From Clostridium sp. UBA4548 (GTDB lineage Bacteria > Bacillota > Clostridia > Clostridiales > Clostridiaceae), in NCBI RefSeq assembly GCF_002387895.1, contig NZ_DGLI01000051.1, positions 1 to 64,000 on the forward strand: 64,000 bases of DNA, read 5' to 3'. The notes beneath the pieces were generated by a model that saw only the letters and a list, made by a program, of their open reading frames with translations, made no database searches and was not told where the DNA came from. This document shows positions 49,680 to 58,550 of the stretch, piece by piece. How positions within the stretch are numbered: the first letter of the stretch is position 1; the number at the start of each line of letters is the position of its first letter. The translations under genes and the position numbers were made by a program.

Positions 49680-50693
49680 TTAATTCATTAAATTAACTTT
49701 CCCTAGGGGGAAGATAATACTAACCTTTGTACCTTCTCCAAGCTTTGAAGTTAAGCTAAGACCGAGACCCAGTTGATCACAAAGCTTTTTGCATAGATAA
49801 AGCCCTATGCCAGTAGACTTACCAAGCTTTCTTCCATTATCTCCAGTAAAGCCCTTTTCAAAAACTCTATTAACATCCTTGTTTATTATACCTATACCAT
49901 TGTCCTCTATAGTAAGGACTATATTGTTTTCATTTTGAACAGTATAAACTCGGACCTTACCTTCTTTTTCCCTACTATATTTAATAGAATTTCCTATGAT
50001 TTGATTTAAGATGAACTCAAGCCATTTTCCATCACTGAATACAATGCCTTCCACAGCTCCTATGTCCACTGAAATTCTTTTATTTATAAAATCCCTAGAA
50101 TTCTTCTTAATAGTATTTCTTACTACAGTAGCTAAGGACAGCTCTCTAATAATATAATCCTTGCTTACATTATTACTTCTTGAGTAATAAAGCACTTGTT
50201 CAATATAATCCTCAATTTTCCTAACTTCATAGTTAATACTCTTAGTAACCTTATCCTCATTGTTTTCTATTATTAGCCTTGTGGAGGAAATTGGAGTCTT
50301 TATTTCATGAACCCAGGTTTCTATATACTCCCTATATTCACTTTGCATATCTCTATATTTTTTAACATGTTCATGCATACTTTTGTTAGCTTCCTTCAAC
50401 ACATCATACACAGCTTTGCCTTCAATAAAATCTGGTTCTTCTATAATTTCAGATAGGAGATACTTTTTATCTAGGGAATCCATAATGCTAGTTATCTCAT
50501 TATAGAATCTTTTCGACTTAACATATTCTGCAATAATAAAAGAAAAAAGGGGGAGAAACCATATAGAAAAAACAAGAAGAATTATATTAGCACTAAAGTT
50601 AACAAGGACCATTATGGCACTTATGATAATGAATAATATAAAGTTAATTAAAAGAAATAAAAACCTGTCTTTTAAATAATCTTTTAAACTCAT
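49680..50693 (-). CDS. BceS-like intramembrane-sensing histidine kinase
   Basis: 337 residues. Two membrane helices near 12-32 and 37-57 with almost no loop between them, the hallmark of intramembrane-sensing kinases. H-box ETWVHEIKTPISSTRLI (phosphorylated His), N-box QIIGNSIKYSRE, G1 DNGIGI, G2 GKSTGIGLYLC. It senses through the adjacent transporter. Overlaps the response-regulator stop by 4 bases. Confidence 0.92.
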   Translation of the reverse strand: MSLKDYLKDRFLFLLINFILFIIISAIMVLVNFSANIILLVFSIWFLPLFSFIIAEYVKSKRFYNEITSIMDSLDKKYLLSEIIEEPDFIEGKAVYDVLKEANKSMHEHVKKYRDMQSEYREYIETWVHEIKTPISSTRLIIENNEDKVTKSINYEVRKIEDYIEQVLYYSRSNNVSKDYIIRELSLATVVRNTIKKNSRDFINKRISVDIGAVEGIVFSDGKWLEFILNQIIGNSIKYSREKEGKVRVYTVQNENNIVLTIEDNGIGIINKDVNRVFEKGFTGDNGRKLGKSTGIGLYLCKKLCDQLGLGLSLTSKLGEGTKVSIIFPLGKVNLMN

Positions 50694-51358
50694 GGCAGTA
50701 TATACCCAAGTCCACGCCTAGTTTCTACGGTTTCCTTCATTCCAACTTCCTCTAGTTTCTTTCTTAATCTTGTCACATTAACAGATAAGTTATTATCATC
50801 CACAAAAATATCTGAGTTCCACATAAAATCCATTAGTTCATCTCTGGACACGATTTTACCTTTATTTTTAATCAAACAGGAAAGTATTTTGAGTTCATTT
50901 TTGGTTAATTCCACAGTACTTTCCTTGTAAGTAATTGAACTATTTGATAAATTAAGTTTTAAATCATAATAATACATGGTGTCTTGAGGAGCGGAGCCTT
51001 GAGCTCTTCTTAAAATAGAAGCAATTCTTGCTAAAAGAATTTGAGTGTTATAAGGTTTTGTAATAAAATCATCAGCACCTAAATTCATACTCATAAGTTC
51101 ATCCATCTCACTGTCTCTGCTGGTTACCACAATAATAGGCATATCTGAAGTTTTTCTTATCTCTCTACATATATGATAGCCATCAAATATAGGAAGATTT
51201 ATATCTAAAAGCAATAAATCTGGAGCTTCTTTTAGTATGTAATCCACAATGTTTTCAAAACTTGATGGAGCAAGAACCTCATAGCCGTATCTTGTTAAAA
51301 AGACTTTTAGTTCTTCCCTTATGGTTTCAGTATCTTCTATAATAATTATCTTTGACAT
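50690..51358 (-). CDS. OmpR-type response regulator (BceR-like)
   Basis: 222 residues. Receiver domain with phospho-acceptor Asp in LLLLDINLPIFDG, Thr in VVTSRDSE and Lys in ITKPY; the C-terminal winged helix has LTKNELKILSCLIKNKG and the DNNLSVNVTRLRKKLEEVG recognition part. It would activate the nearby transporter operon in response to a cell-wall-active antibiotic. First gene of the minus-strand unit. Confidence 0.93.
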   Translation of the reverse strand: MSKIIIIEDTETIREELKVFLTRYGYEVLAPSSFENIVDYILKEAPDLLLLDINLPIFDGYHICREIRKTSDMPIIVVTSRDSEMDELMSMNLGADDFITKPYNTQILLARIASILRRAQGSAPQDTMYYYDLKLNLSNSSITYKESTVELTKNELKILSCLIKNKGKIVSRDELMDFMWNSDIFVDDNNLSVNVTRLRKKLEEVGMKETVETRRGLGYILP

Positions 51359-51876
51359 AGATTCACTTCCTTTGTAAAAATCTATCAGCTTAAGGATATT
51401 ATAGTTTATTATAAGTATTACTGCAAAAAATAAATCTAGGTATATAGAATTTACTTCAATTCAAATTATAAATTCCAAGAAGTGCTTCCTCTAAAACATA
51501 GCCACTATTAAAAAAGGATTCTTTTAAGCTCAATGTGCTGTAACTATATAAGTATTCCTAAGATAAGTGAATTCCTATGCTGAAAACATGCATGAGGCTT
51601 TGAACTTGTTTATATATTAATACACCATAGGAAAAGTTAAAGTAATTTATACAACTATTTTAAGCAGAATAATATAAGGTAATAAAACATAGGGGTATTT
51701 ATGGTTAGGTATAAAAGAGTGAGATACTTAGTGGCTTTTAAGGTTTTCAGAATTTAAGATCTGCTTCCTGTAAACTTTCATTAGGGAAGAAGTAATTTGG
51801 ATAAATATTTTAAAAGATTTAAATATAATAATGATTAGTTTAGAAGTGATAGTTAAGAAGCTGGCAGTGTCTTCTA
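51359..51876. other. Spacer of about 520 bases before the TetR gene
   Basis: No gene of any length with a ribosome site; some short open frames only. The last part leads to the TetR promoter/operator. I recognise no repeat family copy. Confidence 0.45.
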
Positions 51877-51926
51877 AAAAACGGTCAGTGGATTTATAAT
51901 AAAAATATAAGCTGCTGACTGTTTTG
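51877..51926 (+). promoter_or_regulatory. TetR promoter with inverted-repeat operator
   Basis: AAAACGGTCAGTGG (51877-51890) and GCTGCTGACTGTTTT (51911-51925) are inverted repeats around a -10 TATAAT (51895-51900). A repressor bound to them would block transcription of the TetR-hydrolase unit. Confidence 0.55.
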
Positions 51927-51945
51927 GTCAATGAAGGAGGATATA

Positions 51946-52581
51946 ATGAATCAATCTTATTTTCAGTTGCCAATAGACAAACAAAAGAATTTAATTAATG
52001 CTGGATACAAAGTATTTGCGGTATCCCCCTATAATAAAGCTTCTATGCTTTCAATTTCTATGGAAGCTGGAATATCTAAGTCCTTGCTGTTTTATTACTT
52101 TAGAAATAAGGAGGAATATTATTTATTCTTATTCGATACTGCCATAGAATTTATAAATGAATACAAGGTACAACTAATCGGAGAAAAAGCATATGACTTT
52201 TTTGATTTAATTAATATAAAAATCCAAGGAAGAATGAAAATCATAGCTGAGTATCCATATTTATATAAATTTATCACGAGAGCCTACTATGAAACTAATG
52301 AAGGTGTAAAAAGTAAATTACATGAAAAGAAAAGAATAATAATGAGTACAGAAGAGGAGGAGTTTTTGAAGGTTGTTGATTATAATAAATTTAAAAATCC
52401 TGGAGATATAGCAATTTTGCTTAAATTAGTACTTTCTGTGGCTGAAGGTGTCATGAGAGGCAGAGAAGATTTAAATACTGAAAAAATTCTTCAGGGGGTT
52501 AGAGAGTTTGAAGTTATGATGGAATCCTTGAAGAAGCATTATTATAAAGAAGATTATTTAAATTTATCGGAAGGGAGATAA
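51946..52581 (+). CDS. TetR/AcrR-family regulator
   Basis: 211 residues from ATG 51946 (AAGGAGG). N-terminal HTH: KQKNLINAGYKVFA, SMEAGISKSLLFYYFRNKEEYYLFLF. The C-terminal ligand-binding helices include NEYKVQLIGEKAYDFFDL and LKLVLSVAEGVMRG. It precedes an alpha/beta hydrolase by 4 bases and likely represses both through the inverted repeats upstream. Confidence 0.9.
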   Translation: MNQSYFQLPIDKQKNLINAGYKVFAVSPYNKASMLSISMEAGISKSLLFYYFRNKEEYYLFLFDTAIEFINEYKVQLIGEKAYDFFDLINIKIQGRMKIIAEYPYLYKFITRAYYETNEGVKSKLHEKKRIIMSTEEEEFLKVVDYNKFKNPGDIAILLKLVLSVAEGVMRGREDLNTEKILQGVREFEVMMESLKKHYYKEDYLNLSEGR

Positions 52582-52585
52582 TCAA

Positions 52586-53389
52586 ATGGACAAGAGTATG
52601 GAGCATTTAACATTTCATAATTTGAATTGTGAAATTCATTATTGGTATAGAAAAGGAACAGAAGATAAATGGGTTATATTTTTTCATGGTGCTGGTGTTG
52701 ATCATGAAATGTTTGAAGAGCAATATAAGATTTTTGATGACACCTATAATATAATTGCATGGGATAATCGTGGACACGGTTTATCTAAATTAAATCCAGA
52801 AGCAAAGTTTTCCTTTAAAGATATGATTAGCGATTGTAAAAAAATATATGAAATTTATAATATAAACAAAGCAATTCTTATTGGACAATCTATTGGAGGA
52901 AATTTAGCCCAGGAGATAGACTATATTTATCCCGAACTTGTAGAGAAATTAATACTAATTGATTGTACAAAAAATACTGGAAAACTAACATTTATGGAGA
53001 AATGTTTATTAAAAAGTAGTAGGTTTATATTTAACTGTTACCCTTGGAAGGTTCTAATAAAGCAAAGTGCTAATGCCTGTGCCAATAAAGAGGAGGTAAG
53101 GGAATATGTTAAACAATGCTTTAATAGAATGGATAAAAAAACCTTCATTGATGTTATAATGGAGGCAACAACTTGTCTTCATTATGACCCAGAATATAAG
53201 TTCAAAAATCCTGTACTGTTGCTCTGTGGGGTAGATGAAAAAACAGGCAATATAAAAAAGGTTGCTGAGCCTTGGGAAAAAAGTGATAGCAACTGCACTC
53301 TACATTTTATTAGTAATGCAGGTCATAACTCAAATCAAGATAATCCAGACAGGGTTAATGAACTTATTAGTAATTTTTTAAGAAGTTAA
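52586..53389 (+). CDS. Alpha/beta hydrolase controlled with TetR
   Basis: 267 residues, cytoplasmic, no signal peptide. Oxyanion region FFHGAGVDHEMF, WDNRGHGLSK (acid region), nucleophile in LIGQSIGGNLAQE, Asp in LLLCGVDEKTGN and His in SNAGHNSNQDNP. Distinct from the membrane-anchored hydrolase at 9613. Coupled to the TetR gene; hydrolyses an ester or lactone-like small molecule (inference). Confidence 0.88.
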   Translation: MDKSMEHLTFHNLNCEIHYWYRKGTEDKWVIFFHGAGVDHEMFEEQYKIFDDTYNIIAWDNRGHGLSKLNPEAKFSFKDMISDCKKIYEIYNINKAILIGQSIGGNLAQEIDYIYPELVEKLILIDCTKNTGKLTFMEKCLLKSSRFIFNCYPWKVLIKQSANACANKEEVREYVKQCFNRMDKKTFIDVIMEATTCLHYDPEYKFKNPVLLLCGVDEKTGNIKKVAEPWEKSDSNCTLHFISNAGHNSNQDNPDRVNELISNFLRS

Positions 53390-53486
53390 TTATTTTTCTA
53401 TTAGCTAGTTTTGATTTAATGCCATGATATTAGTAGTTCAACGTTAGCATAGTCACTGAGAAATACACTTCAGGCTATGATTATGT

Positions 53487-53523
53487 AGCCCTAACTATTG
53501 ATATATTGGTTAGGGCATTTTTA
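53487..53523 (+). terminator. Intrinsic terminator
   Basis: GCCCTAAC...GTTAGGGC followed by ATTTTTA. Similar to the hairpin at 46001. Confidence 0.75.
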
Positions 53524-53672
53524 TAAGTGAAAACACCAAACGATAAGTGATAAGAGAATAGAATCATTGTATATAGTATTTAACAAAAGTGTTATATTAT
53601 ATATAAAACAATTAATTTACATCCATGTTTTAACGTTAGCATAGGGAATTATTTATGGGGGAGATTTTAATT

Positions 53673-54200
53673 ATGAAAGAGTTATATACAGAGCGTTTAA
53701 TAATACGCAGATTTTCTAAAAATCATGGGGAAGATTTATATGAATATTTTTCTAATCCAAAGGTACTAGAATTTGAGCCATATAAACCTTTTACGAAAGA
53801 GGAAGCTTATGAAGAAGCTAAAAGACGCGAAAGTGACGAGAGATTTTTTGCTGTATGCTTAAAAGATGGGAAGCTTATAGGAAATCTATACTTTTCAGAA
53901 GGAGACTTTGGAGCTTGGGAAATTGGTTATGTTTTTAATGATAAATACTGGGGAAAAGGCTATGCTACAGAAAGCGTCCTTGAACTAATGAAATATGCAT
54001 TTACCACTCTAGGGGTAAGAAGAATAATTGCACATTGTGATCCTAAGAACCCTAATTCGTGGAAGTTACTTGAAAGGGTGGGTATGAGAAGAGAGGCAAT
54101 GCAGCTCCAAAATGTTTATTTCTTTGAAGATGAAGAAGGTAATCCTATATGGAAGGATACTTACCAATATGCAATTCTTCAGTCTGAATTTATAAAGTGA
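53673..54200 (+). CDS. RimJ/RimL-type GNAT acetyltransferase
   Basis: 175 residues from ATG 53673 (GGGGGAG at 53658-53664; an ATG six codons upstream overlaps that site). KELYTERLIIRRFSKNHGEDL, WEIGYVFNDKYWGKGYATES and LGVRRIIAHCDPKNPNSWKLLERVGM are the family pattern. It is followed 35 bases later by a nucleotidyltransferase gene. Substrate unknown. Confidence 0.88.
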   Translation: MKELYTERLIIRRFSKNHGEDLYEYFSNPKVLEFEPYKPFTKEEAYEEAKRRESDERFFAVCLKDGKLIGNLYFSEGDFGAWEIGYVFNDKYWGKGYATESVLELMKYAFTTLGVRRIIAHCDPKNPNSWKLLERVGMRREAMQLQNVYFFEDEEGNPIWKDTYQYAILQSEFIK

Positions 54201-54235
54201 TAAATTAAAAGTTGGCAATAGAATGGGAGAATAAT

Positions 54236-54928
54236 ATGCTTAATTTGCAAATAAATTATCCATCATTTAACTATAAAAACTATATTGAATCTGTCTATGA
54301 ATTTTGTAAAAATAATAAATTCTCACTGATTTTAAAAGGGTCTTTAGCAAAAGGTACAGCAACAAAATTTTCAGACATTGACTTAATAATTTTAGGTAAC
54401 CTGGATAGTTCTAAAGTTGATGAGATTATTTCACTCTATGGTAATCCTGTAATGACAAACTTTACTGAAAATCCTAAAGGTATATTAATTTTAGTTTATC
54501 AGGATAGCACTTCGGTAGATTTGGAAATAAGAGAAACAATTTTTCAGAAAGACTTGGAAAACAGTATAGTTCTTTTAAGATATGATGAAAACTTCATTAT
54601 AGACAATAAAAATATCATAAGAAAACAGATAGAATCTAACTATATGCCAAATAGACCAGAATGGTATAAGGTGCTAAGATTACTTCATAGAGGAACTATA
54701 AAATATCTATCAAATAAAACTCGCAGTGCCTATGAACTTTTAGATGAAATTAAAGAGGCGCTTATTTCATTAGGAATTAGGAATTTAAGTTATAGCAATA
54801 ACTTTGAAGAGGATATAAAATTAATATTTCATAGGTTTTGCAGGGAATTCCAAGTGGATTCACAAATAAAAGGCTTGTTTCACAATCTTTTTAAAGAGTT
54901 CTCTCTTAGGGTTATTGATAATGAATAA
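54236..54928 (+). CDS. Nucleotidyltransferase-domain protein
   Basis: 230 residues from ATG 54236 (TGGGAGA upstream; TTG 54212 is the alternative). NT active site LILKGSLAKGTATKFSDIDLIIL (GS...SDxD) near residue 26-48, third acidic residue VDLEIRET. The C-terminal half is helical. Different from the protein at 20876 in its helical domain. Possibly an antibiotic-modifying or MNT-type antitoxin-like nucleotidyltransferase; no HEPN partner is adjacent. Confidence 0.82.
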   Translation: MLNLQINYPSFNYKNYIESVYEFCKNNKFSLILKGSLAKGTATKFSDIDLIILGNLDSSKVDEIISLYGNPVMTNFTENPKGILILVYQDSTSVDLEIRETIFQKDLENSIVLLRYDENFIIDNKNIIRKQIESNYMPNRPEWYKVLRLLHRGTIKYLSNKTRSAYELLDEIKEALISLGIRNLSYSNNFEEDIKLIFHRFCREFQVDSQIKGLFHNLFKEFSLRVIDNE

Positions 54929-54971
54929 AATTAATTTCCCTCTTTAAAGTCTTTAGAGATATAACCAAAAT

Positions 54972-55022
54972 TTTAGCCTTACTAAACTAATTTGAACTTA
55001 GCTTAGTAAGGCTTTATTTTTC
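54972..55022. terminator. Bidirectional terminator between converging genes
   Basis: AGCCTTACTAA pairs with TTAGTAAGGCT; T-runs on both sides. Confidence 0.85.
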
Positions 55023-55023
55023 T

Positions 55024-55719
55024 CTAGGCACTTTCCTTATTTTTATGCTTTTCATCAATATACTTTTTAACCGCAAAGGCAAAGGCAATTAAGGCGGCCA
55101 CTCCACATACAACCCAAAGACCTAGTTTGGAAGCCTTGTCTATGTTTTCACCTAGAACAGAATATACAATGGTTGCTGGAAGTTGCCCCAGTCCTGTGGA
55201 CCATAAGAAGTTCCAAAGGCTCATGGTTGTAAGTCCAGCAGCATAACTTACTGCATCAAAGGAAATAAAAGGCAGAAGCCTTGCAATTAAAATTGCATAA
55301 GGACCATATTTATCAAAAAATTTATCTGAAATATCAAGAGCCTTAGTGCCTACAAACTTTTCAGCAGTAGGTCTTCCGTAAAGTTTTGAGATATAGTAGC
55401 AGAGGATAGCACCAAGCATAGCACCACTCCAAGATAATATTGCACCAAAGAACCAGCCAAATAACCAAGCGTTGGCAAAGGTTATTATAAAGGCAGGAAG
55501 AGGGGCGGCGATGGATTGGAACATCATAAGTATAAGTGATACCACTGGGGCCCATGCTCCAAAGGATTTAATATATTCCTTCATAGTACCTATATCAAGC
55601 ATAGAAAATAAAACTATCATCTGCTTTACAGTTGACCTTACCTGTGGAATAAATAAATATAGGCATATAATTAGAAGTAGAAAACCCAATTTAATTAAAG
55701 TAGATTTTTTTAGTTTCAA
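55024..55719 (-). CDS. TVP38/TMEM64-family (VTT-domain) membrane protein, copy 1
   Basis: 231 residues, about 5-6 membrane segments, TTG start at 55719 (GGAGG at usual distance). Landmarks: LPAFIITFANAWLFG, GAMLGAILCYYISKLYGR, ILIARLLPFISFDAVSYAAGLT, and a short basic tail. The VTT (DedA-like) domain may transport or scramble lipids or small ions. A second copy is at 61868 in the divergent operon. In E. coli the families YdjX and YdjZ, of this type, sit beside an ABC importer of the kind found here. Confidence 0.88.
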   Translation of the reverse strand: MKLKKSTLIKLGFLLLIICLYLFIPQVRSTVKQMIVLFSMLDIGTMKEYIKSFGAWAPVVSLILMMFQSIAAPLPAFIITFANAWLFGWFFGAILSWSGAMLGAILCYYISKLYGRPTAEKFVGTKALDISDKFFDKYGPYAILIARLLPFISFDAVSYAAGLTTMSLWNFLWSTGLGQLPATIVYSVLGENIDKASKLGLWVVCGVAALIAFAFAVKKYIDEKHKNKESA

Positions 55720-55757
55720 TATAATCCCTCCAAATTTTAGTTGAAGTGTCTTAAAAG

Positions 55758-56813
55758 TTAACGTGCATAGAGCACTGCTTTGCTAAAATCTAAAACTAGA
55801 TGTACTAAAGAATTAATGGGGTAAAAATTCGTGCCTGAAGTAAACCCTTTTAGTTCAATATTTTTAGACCTTATAGAATAATAAACTCTGTCACCGGCAT
55901 AGCTTAAGCTAGAAATTATTCCTTCAATAGAATCGGAAAGCCTTTCTTTAGAAATATGTATATATTCCATATGAAGCATGGCTGTAACTTCACTTCTATG
56001 AGAAGCAGTATCTTTACCTAAAACTTCATAATTATGTCCAATATTAAAGCTTCCAAAACAGCAGATAAATACCTGATCTTCTATAGTTCCTTCTATATAA
56101 TTTTTTTCACCAAGAAAATTAGCTGCTTCTAAAGTTTTAGGCCGCTCATAAATTCTTTGAGGAGTATCACACTGTTCAATACTTCCATGAAGTAGCAGTG
56201 CAATTTTATCAGAAAGCATAAAGGCTTCTTCCTTGTCATGAGTAACTAAAATAGTAGTGATACAAAGACTTTGGTGAAGGTTTCTTATAAGTTCACGCAT
56301 TTCCTGTCTTAGAGTTATATCAAGGTTTGAGAAAGGTTCATCTAAAAGAAGTACCTTAGGATTTACAGCTAGAGCCCTTCCTATAGAAGCCCTCTGCTTT
56401 TGTCCTCCTGAGAGCTGATCAGAATATTTTTTTTCACAACCCTCTAGCTTAAGAAGCTGAATTATTTCTTGTACCTTTTCAGCCCTTACTTTTTTATTAA
56501 CTCCAGCCATTTTCAATCCGAAACCGATATTTTCCTCAAGATTTAAATGAGGAAAAAGTAGAGGTTCTTGAAAAACAATAACCGTACCTCTCTTATCCAT
56601 AGGAGTTTTCTTAATGGATTTGCCATAAATAAGTATATCACCAGCTTCAATAGTATGAATTCCAGCTATTACTTTTAAAAAGGTACTTTTGCCGGAACCA
56701 GAGGGACCAAGTAGAGAAAGAAATTCTCCTTCTTCAACAGAAAGATTAATGTTACGAAGTACCTTTTGTCCATTAAAGCTCTTAGAAATATTAATAAGTT
56801 CAATTTTTTTCAT
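55758..56813 (-). CDS. ABC importer ATPase (YnjD-like)
   Basis: 351 residues. Walker A GPSGSGKST, Q-loop VFQEPLLFP, signature LSGGQKQRAS, Walker B VLLLDEPFSNLD, H-loop VTHDKEEAF. A C-terminal TOBE-like region (about 240-351) fits the sugar/polyamine/iron-type importers. ATG 56813 with AAGGTGAT. Fourth of five genes of the minus-strand operon from 59786. Confidence 0.9.
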   Translation of the reverse strand: MKKIELINISKSFNGQKVLRNINLSVEEGEFLSLLGPSGSGKSTFLKVIAGIHTIEAGDILIYGKSIKKTPMDKRGTVIVFQEPLLFPHLNLEENIGFGLKMAGVNKKVRAEKVQEIIQLLKLEGCEKKYSDQLSGGQKQRASIGRALAVNPKVLLLDEPFSNLDITLRQEMRELIRNLHQSLCITTILVTHDKEEAFMLSDKIALLLHGSIEQCDTPQRIYERPKTLEAANFLGEKNYIEGTIEDQVFICCFGSFNIGHNYEVLGKDTASHRSEVTAMLHMEYIHISKERLSDSIEGIISSLSYAGDRVYYSIRSKNIELKGFTSGTNFYPINSLVHLVLDFSKAVLYAR

Positions 56814-56825
56814 AGTTTAATCACC

Positions 56826-57635
56826 TTAAATATATAAATGTCCTTCTAGTTTGTAATAGTGTTTAACCATCTTTTCAAATATAAGAAGAAAAACAAAGGA
56901 AACAGATATAAAAACCATGCTCAGGGCTCCAGCCATAGTATGGTCTCCTTCTTGTATGAAAGGAAACATAACAACTGCTAAAGTTATAATTTTTCCGCCA
57001 CCAATTATCAGGGTAAGAAGGTACTGGCTAAAGGATACCACAAATATAAGGCTGGAGGCAGAAAGGATTGCAGGAATCAAAATAGGTAGAGTAACATTTA
57101 AAAAAGTTTTTAGTTTTGAAGCGCCAAGGACTCTAGCCTGAATTTCATAGCTATTTCCAATTGCCTCATATACATTTTTAAGCATTCTCACTCCATAGGG
57201 CAAGCAAGGAAAAATGTGAATTATAATAACTCCCAGCAAGGTATCTGCTAAACCTAATCTTATAAAAAACACATGAATACCCGTCACAATAGTTATTGAA
57301 GGTACTATAAGAGGAGTCAAAATCAGGATTTCAATAAGTCGCTTTCCTTTAAACTTATAAACTCCAAGGGCCTTTGCAGCAGGGATGGAGAGTAAAACCG
57401 TAATAAAGGTTACTGAAAGAGAAAGTCCTATGCTTAAGAGGATTACTCTTAGCAGGTTTTGACCATTGCCTAATATATATTGGTAGGCCCTAAGATTGAA
57501 GCTTTGAGGTAAAATACTTGGCCAATTCCACTTGCCTGAAATACTCCATAAAAGGAGCACAGTTATTGGAAACAGGCTTAAAAAGGCAAAGCTTAAGGCA
57601 AAACAATTTGCAGCATGCTTAAATACTTTATTCAT
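56826..57635 (-). CDS. ABC importer permease, second
   Basis: 269 residues, six membrane segments. The EAA loop reads YEAIGNSYEIQARVLGASKLKTFLNVTLPIL (near 155-185), contacting the ATPase. ATG 57635 after AGGAGGG. In E. coli YnjC the two permease domains are fused; here they are separate. Confidence 0.9.
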   Translation of the reverse strand: MNKVFKHAANCFALSFAFLSLFPITVLLLWSISGKWNWPSILPQSFNLRAYQYILGNGQNLLRVILLSIGLSLSVTFITVLLSIPAAKALGVYKFKGKRLIEILILTPLIVPSITIVTGIHVFFIRLGLADTLLGVIIIHIFPCLPYGVRMLKNVYEAIGNSYEIQARVLGASKLKTFLNVTLPILIPAILSASSLIFVVSFSQYLLTLIIGGGKIITLAVVMFPFIQEGDHTMAGALSMVFISVSFVFLLIFEKMVKHYYKLEGHLYI

Positions 57636-57673
57636 ACAACCCTCCTGTATTACTTTGTTGAGAGCAATAAGCT

Positions 57674-58549
57674 TTAATTTTCACCACCCCTTTGAGAATG
57701 GTTAGAGATTTTAAGGATTTTATCATATAAATATATTAAAATAATTGAAATACAGGTAAGTATTATGTTTATAACCATAGCATAAGGTCTACTGAATAGA
57801 TCTGCTCCTGTATATTCCATGTAAGCTTTAACTGCTAGAGCCCTTGGAAAAGTAGGTCCTAAGAGATAGGGCACTTCAAAGGCTCCAAAAGAAAAGGCAA
57901 ATATTATTATAAAGGCTGATAACATGGAAGGCAGGCAAAGGGGGAGCATTATATGGAAAAAAACTTGCCTTTTGTTTGCCCCAAGGTTTCTAGCAGCAAA
58001 ATAAAGTTTATGATTTATGTCTTTTAATACAGTGTACACAACCATTGCTGTGAAAGGAATTTCCTTCCAAAGGTAAGTTAACATTATACCTATGCCCTGC
58101 CTATCAAAAATAAAAAGAGGCATATGTTCCATTGAATTTATAAACCTCAGTTTAAAAAGAAGCCTAGCTAAAATACCGCTTTGAGCTAAAATACTAAAGG
58201 CAGCTGATGCTGCAATAATGTGTGGCACTATTATTGGGAGTTTAAAAATAAACTTTTCTAGGGCTTTTCTACTACTGCTCATATAGACACAGAAGGCAAG
58301 AGTAGTACCTAAGAATAAGGCTATTAATGATGAAGTTAGAGAAGTTATAAGACTAAATCTTAAAGAACCCATAAAATCACTATGAAACAACACCTCTTTG
58401 TAGTAAGTAAGGGTTATTCCTTTCATTCCATAAGCTTTTGAATAACCAAAGCTCTCAAAAAGAGCATTGGTTATTCCTGGAATTAGTATAGCCAAAATCA
58501 GGGTAAGGGTCGGTAGCAAAAGCATATAAGGTTTAAGTTTTTCTTTCAA
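57674..58549 (-). CDS. ABC importer permease, first
   Basis: 291 residues, six membrane segments, EAA loop VLKDINHKLYFAARNLGANKRQVFFHIMLPL. TTG start at 58549 directly overlapping the binding-protein gene's AAGGAAG ribosome site; its stop is within 2 bases upstream. Substrate unknown. Confidence 0.88.
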   Translation of the reverse strand: MKEKLKPYMLLLPTLTLILAILIPGITNALFESFGYSKAYGMKGITLTYYKEVLFHSDFMGSLRFSLITSLTSSLIALFLGTTLAFCVYMSSSRKALEKFIFKLPIIVPHIIAASAAFSILAQSGILARLLFKLRFINSMEHMPLFIFDRQGIGIMLTYLWKEIPFTAMVVYTVLKDINHKLYFAARNLGANKRQVFFHIMLPLCLPSMLSAFIIIFAFSFGAFEVPYLLGPTFPRALAVKAYMEYTGADLFSRPYAMVINIILTCISIILIYLYDKILKISNHSQRGGEN

Positions 58550-58550
58550 T

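Noticed and set aside
54236..54928. MNT/HEPN toxin-antitoxin pair
   Set aside because: The nucleotidyltransferase motif fits, but there is no HEPN-type partner gene next to it; the neighbour is a GNAT.
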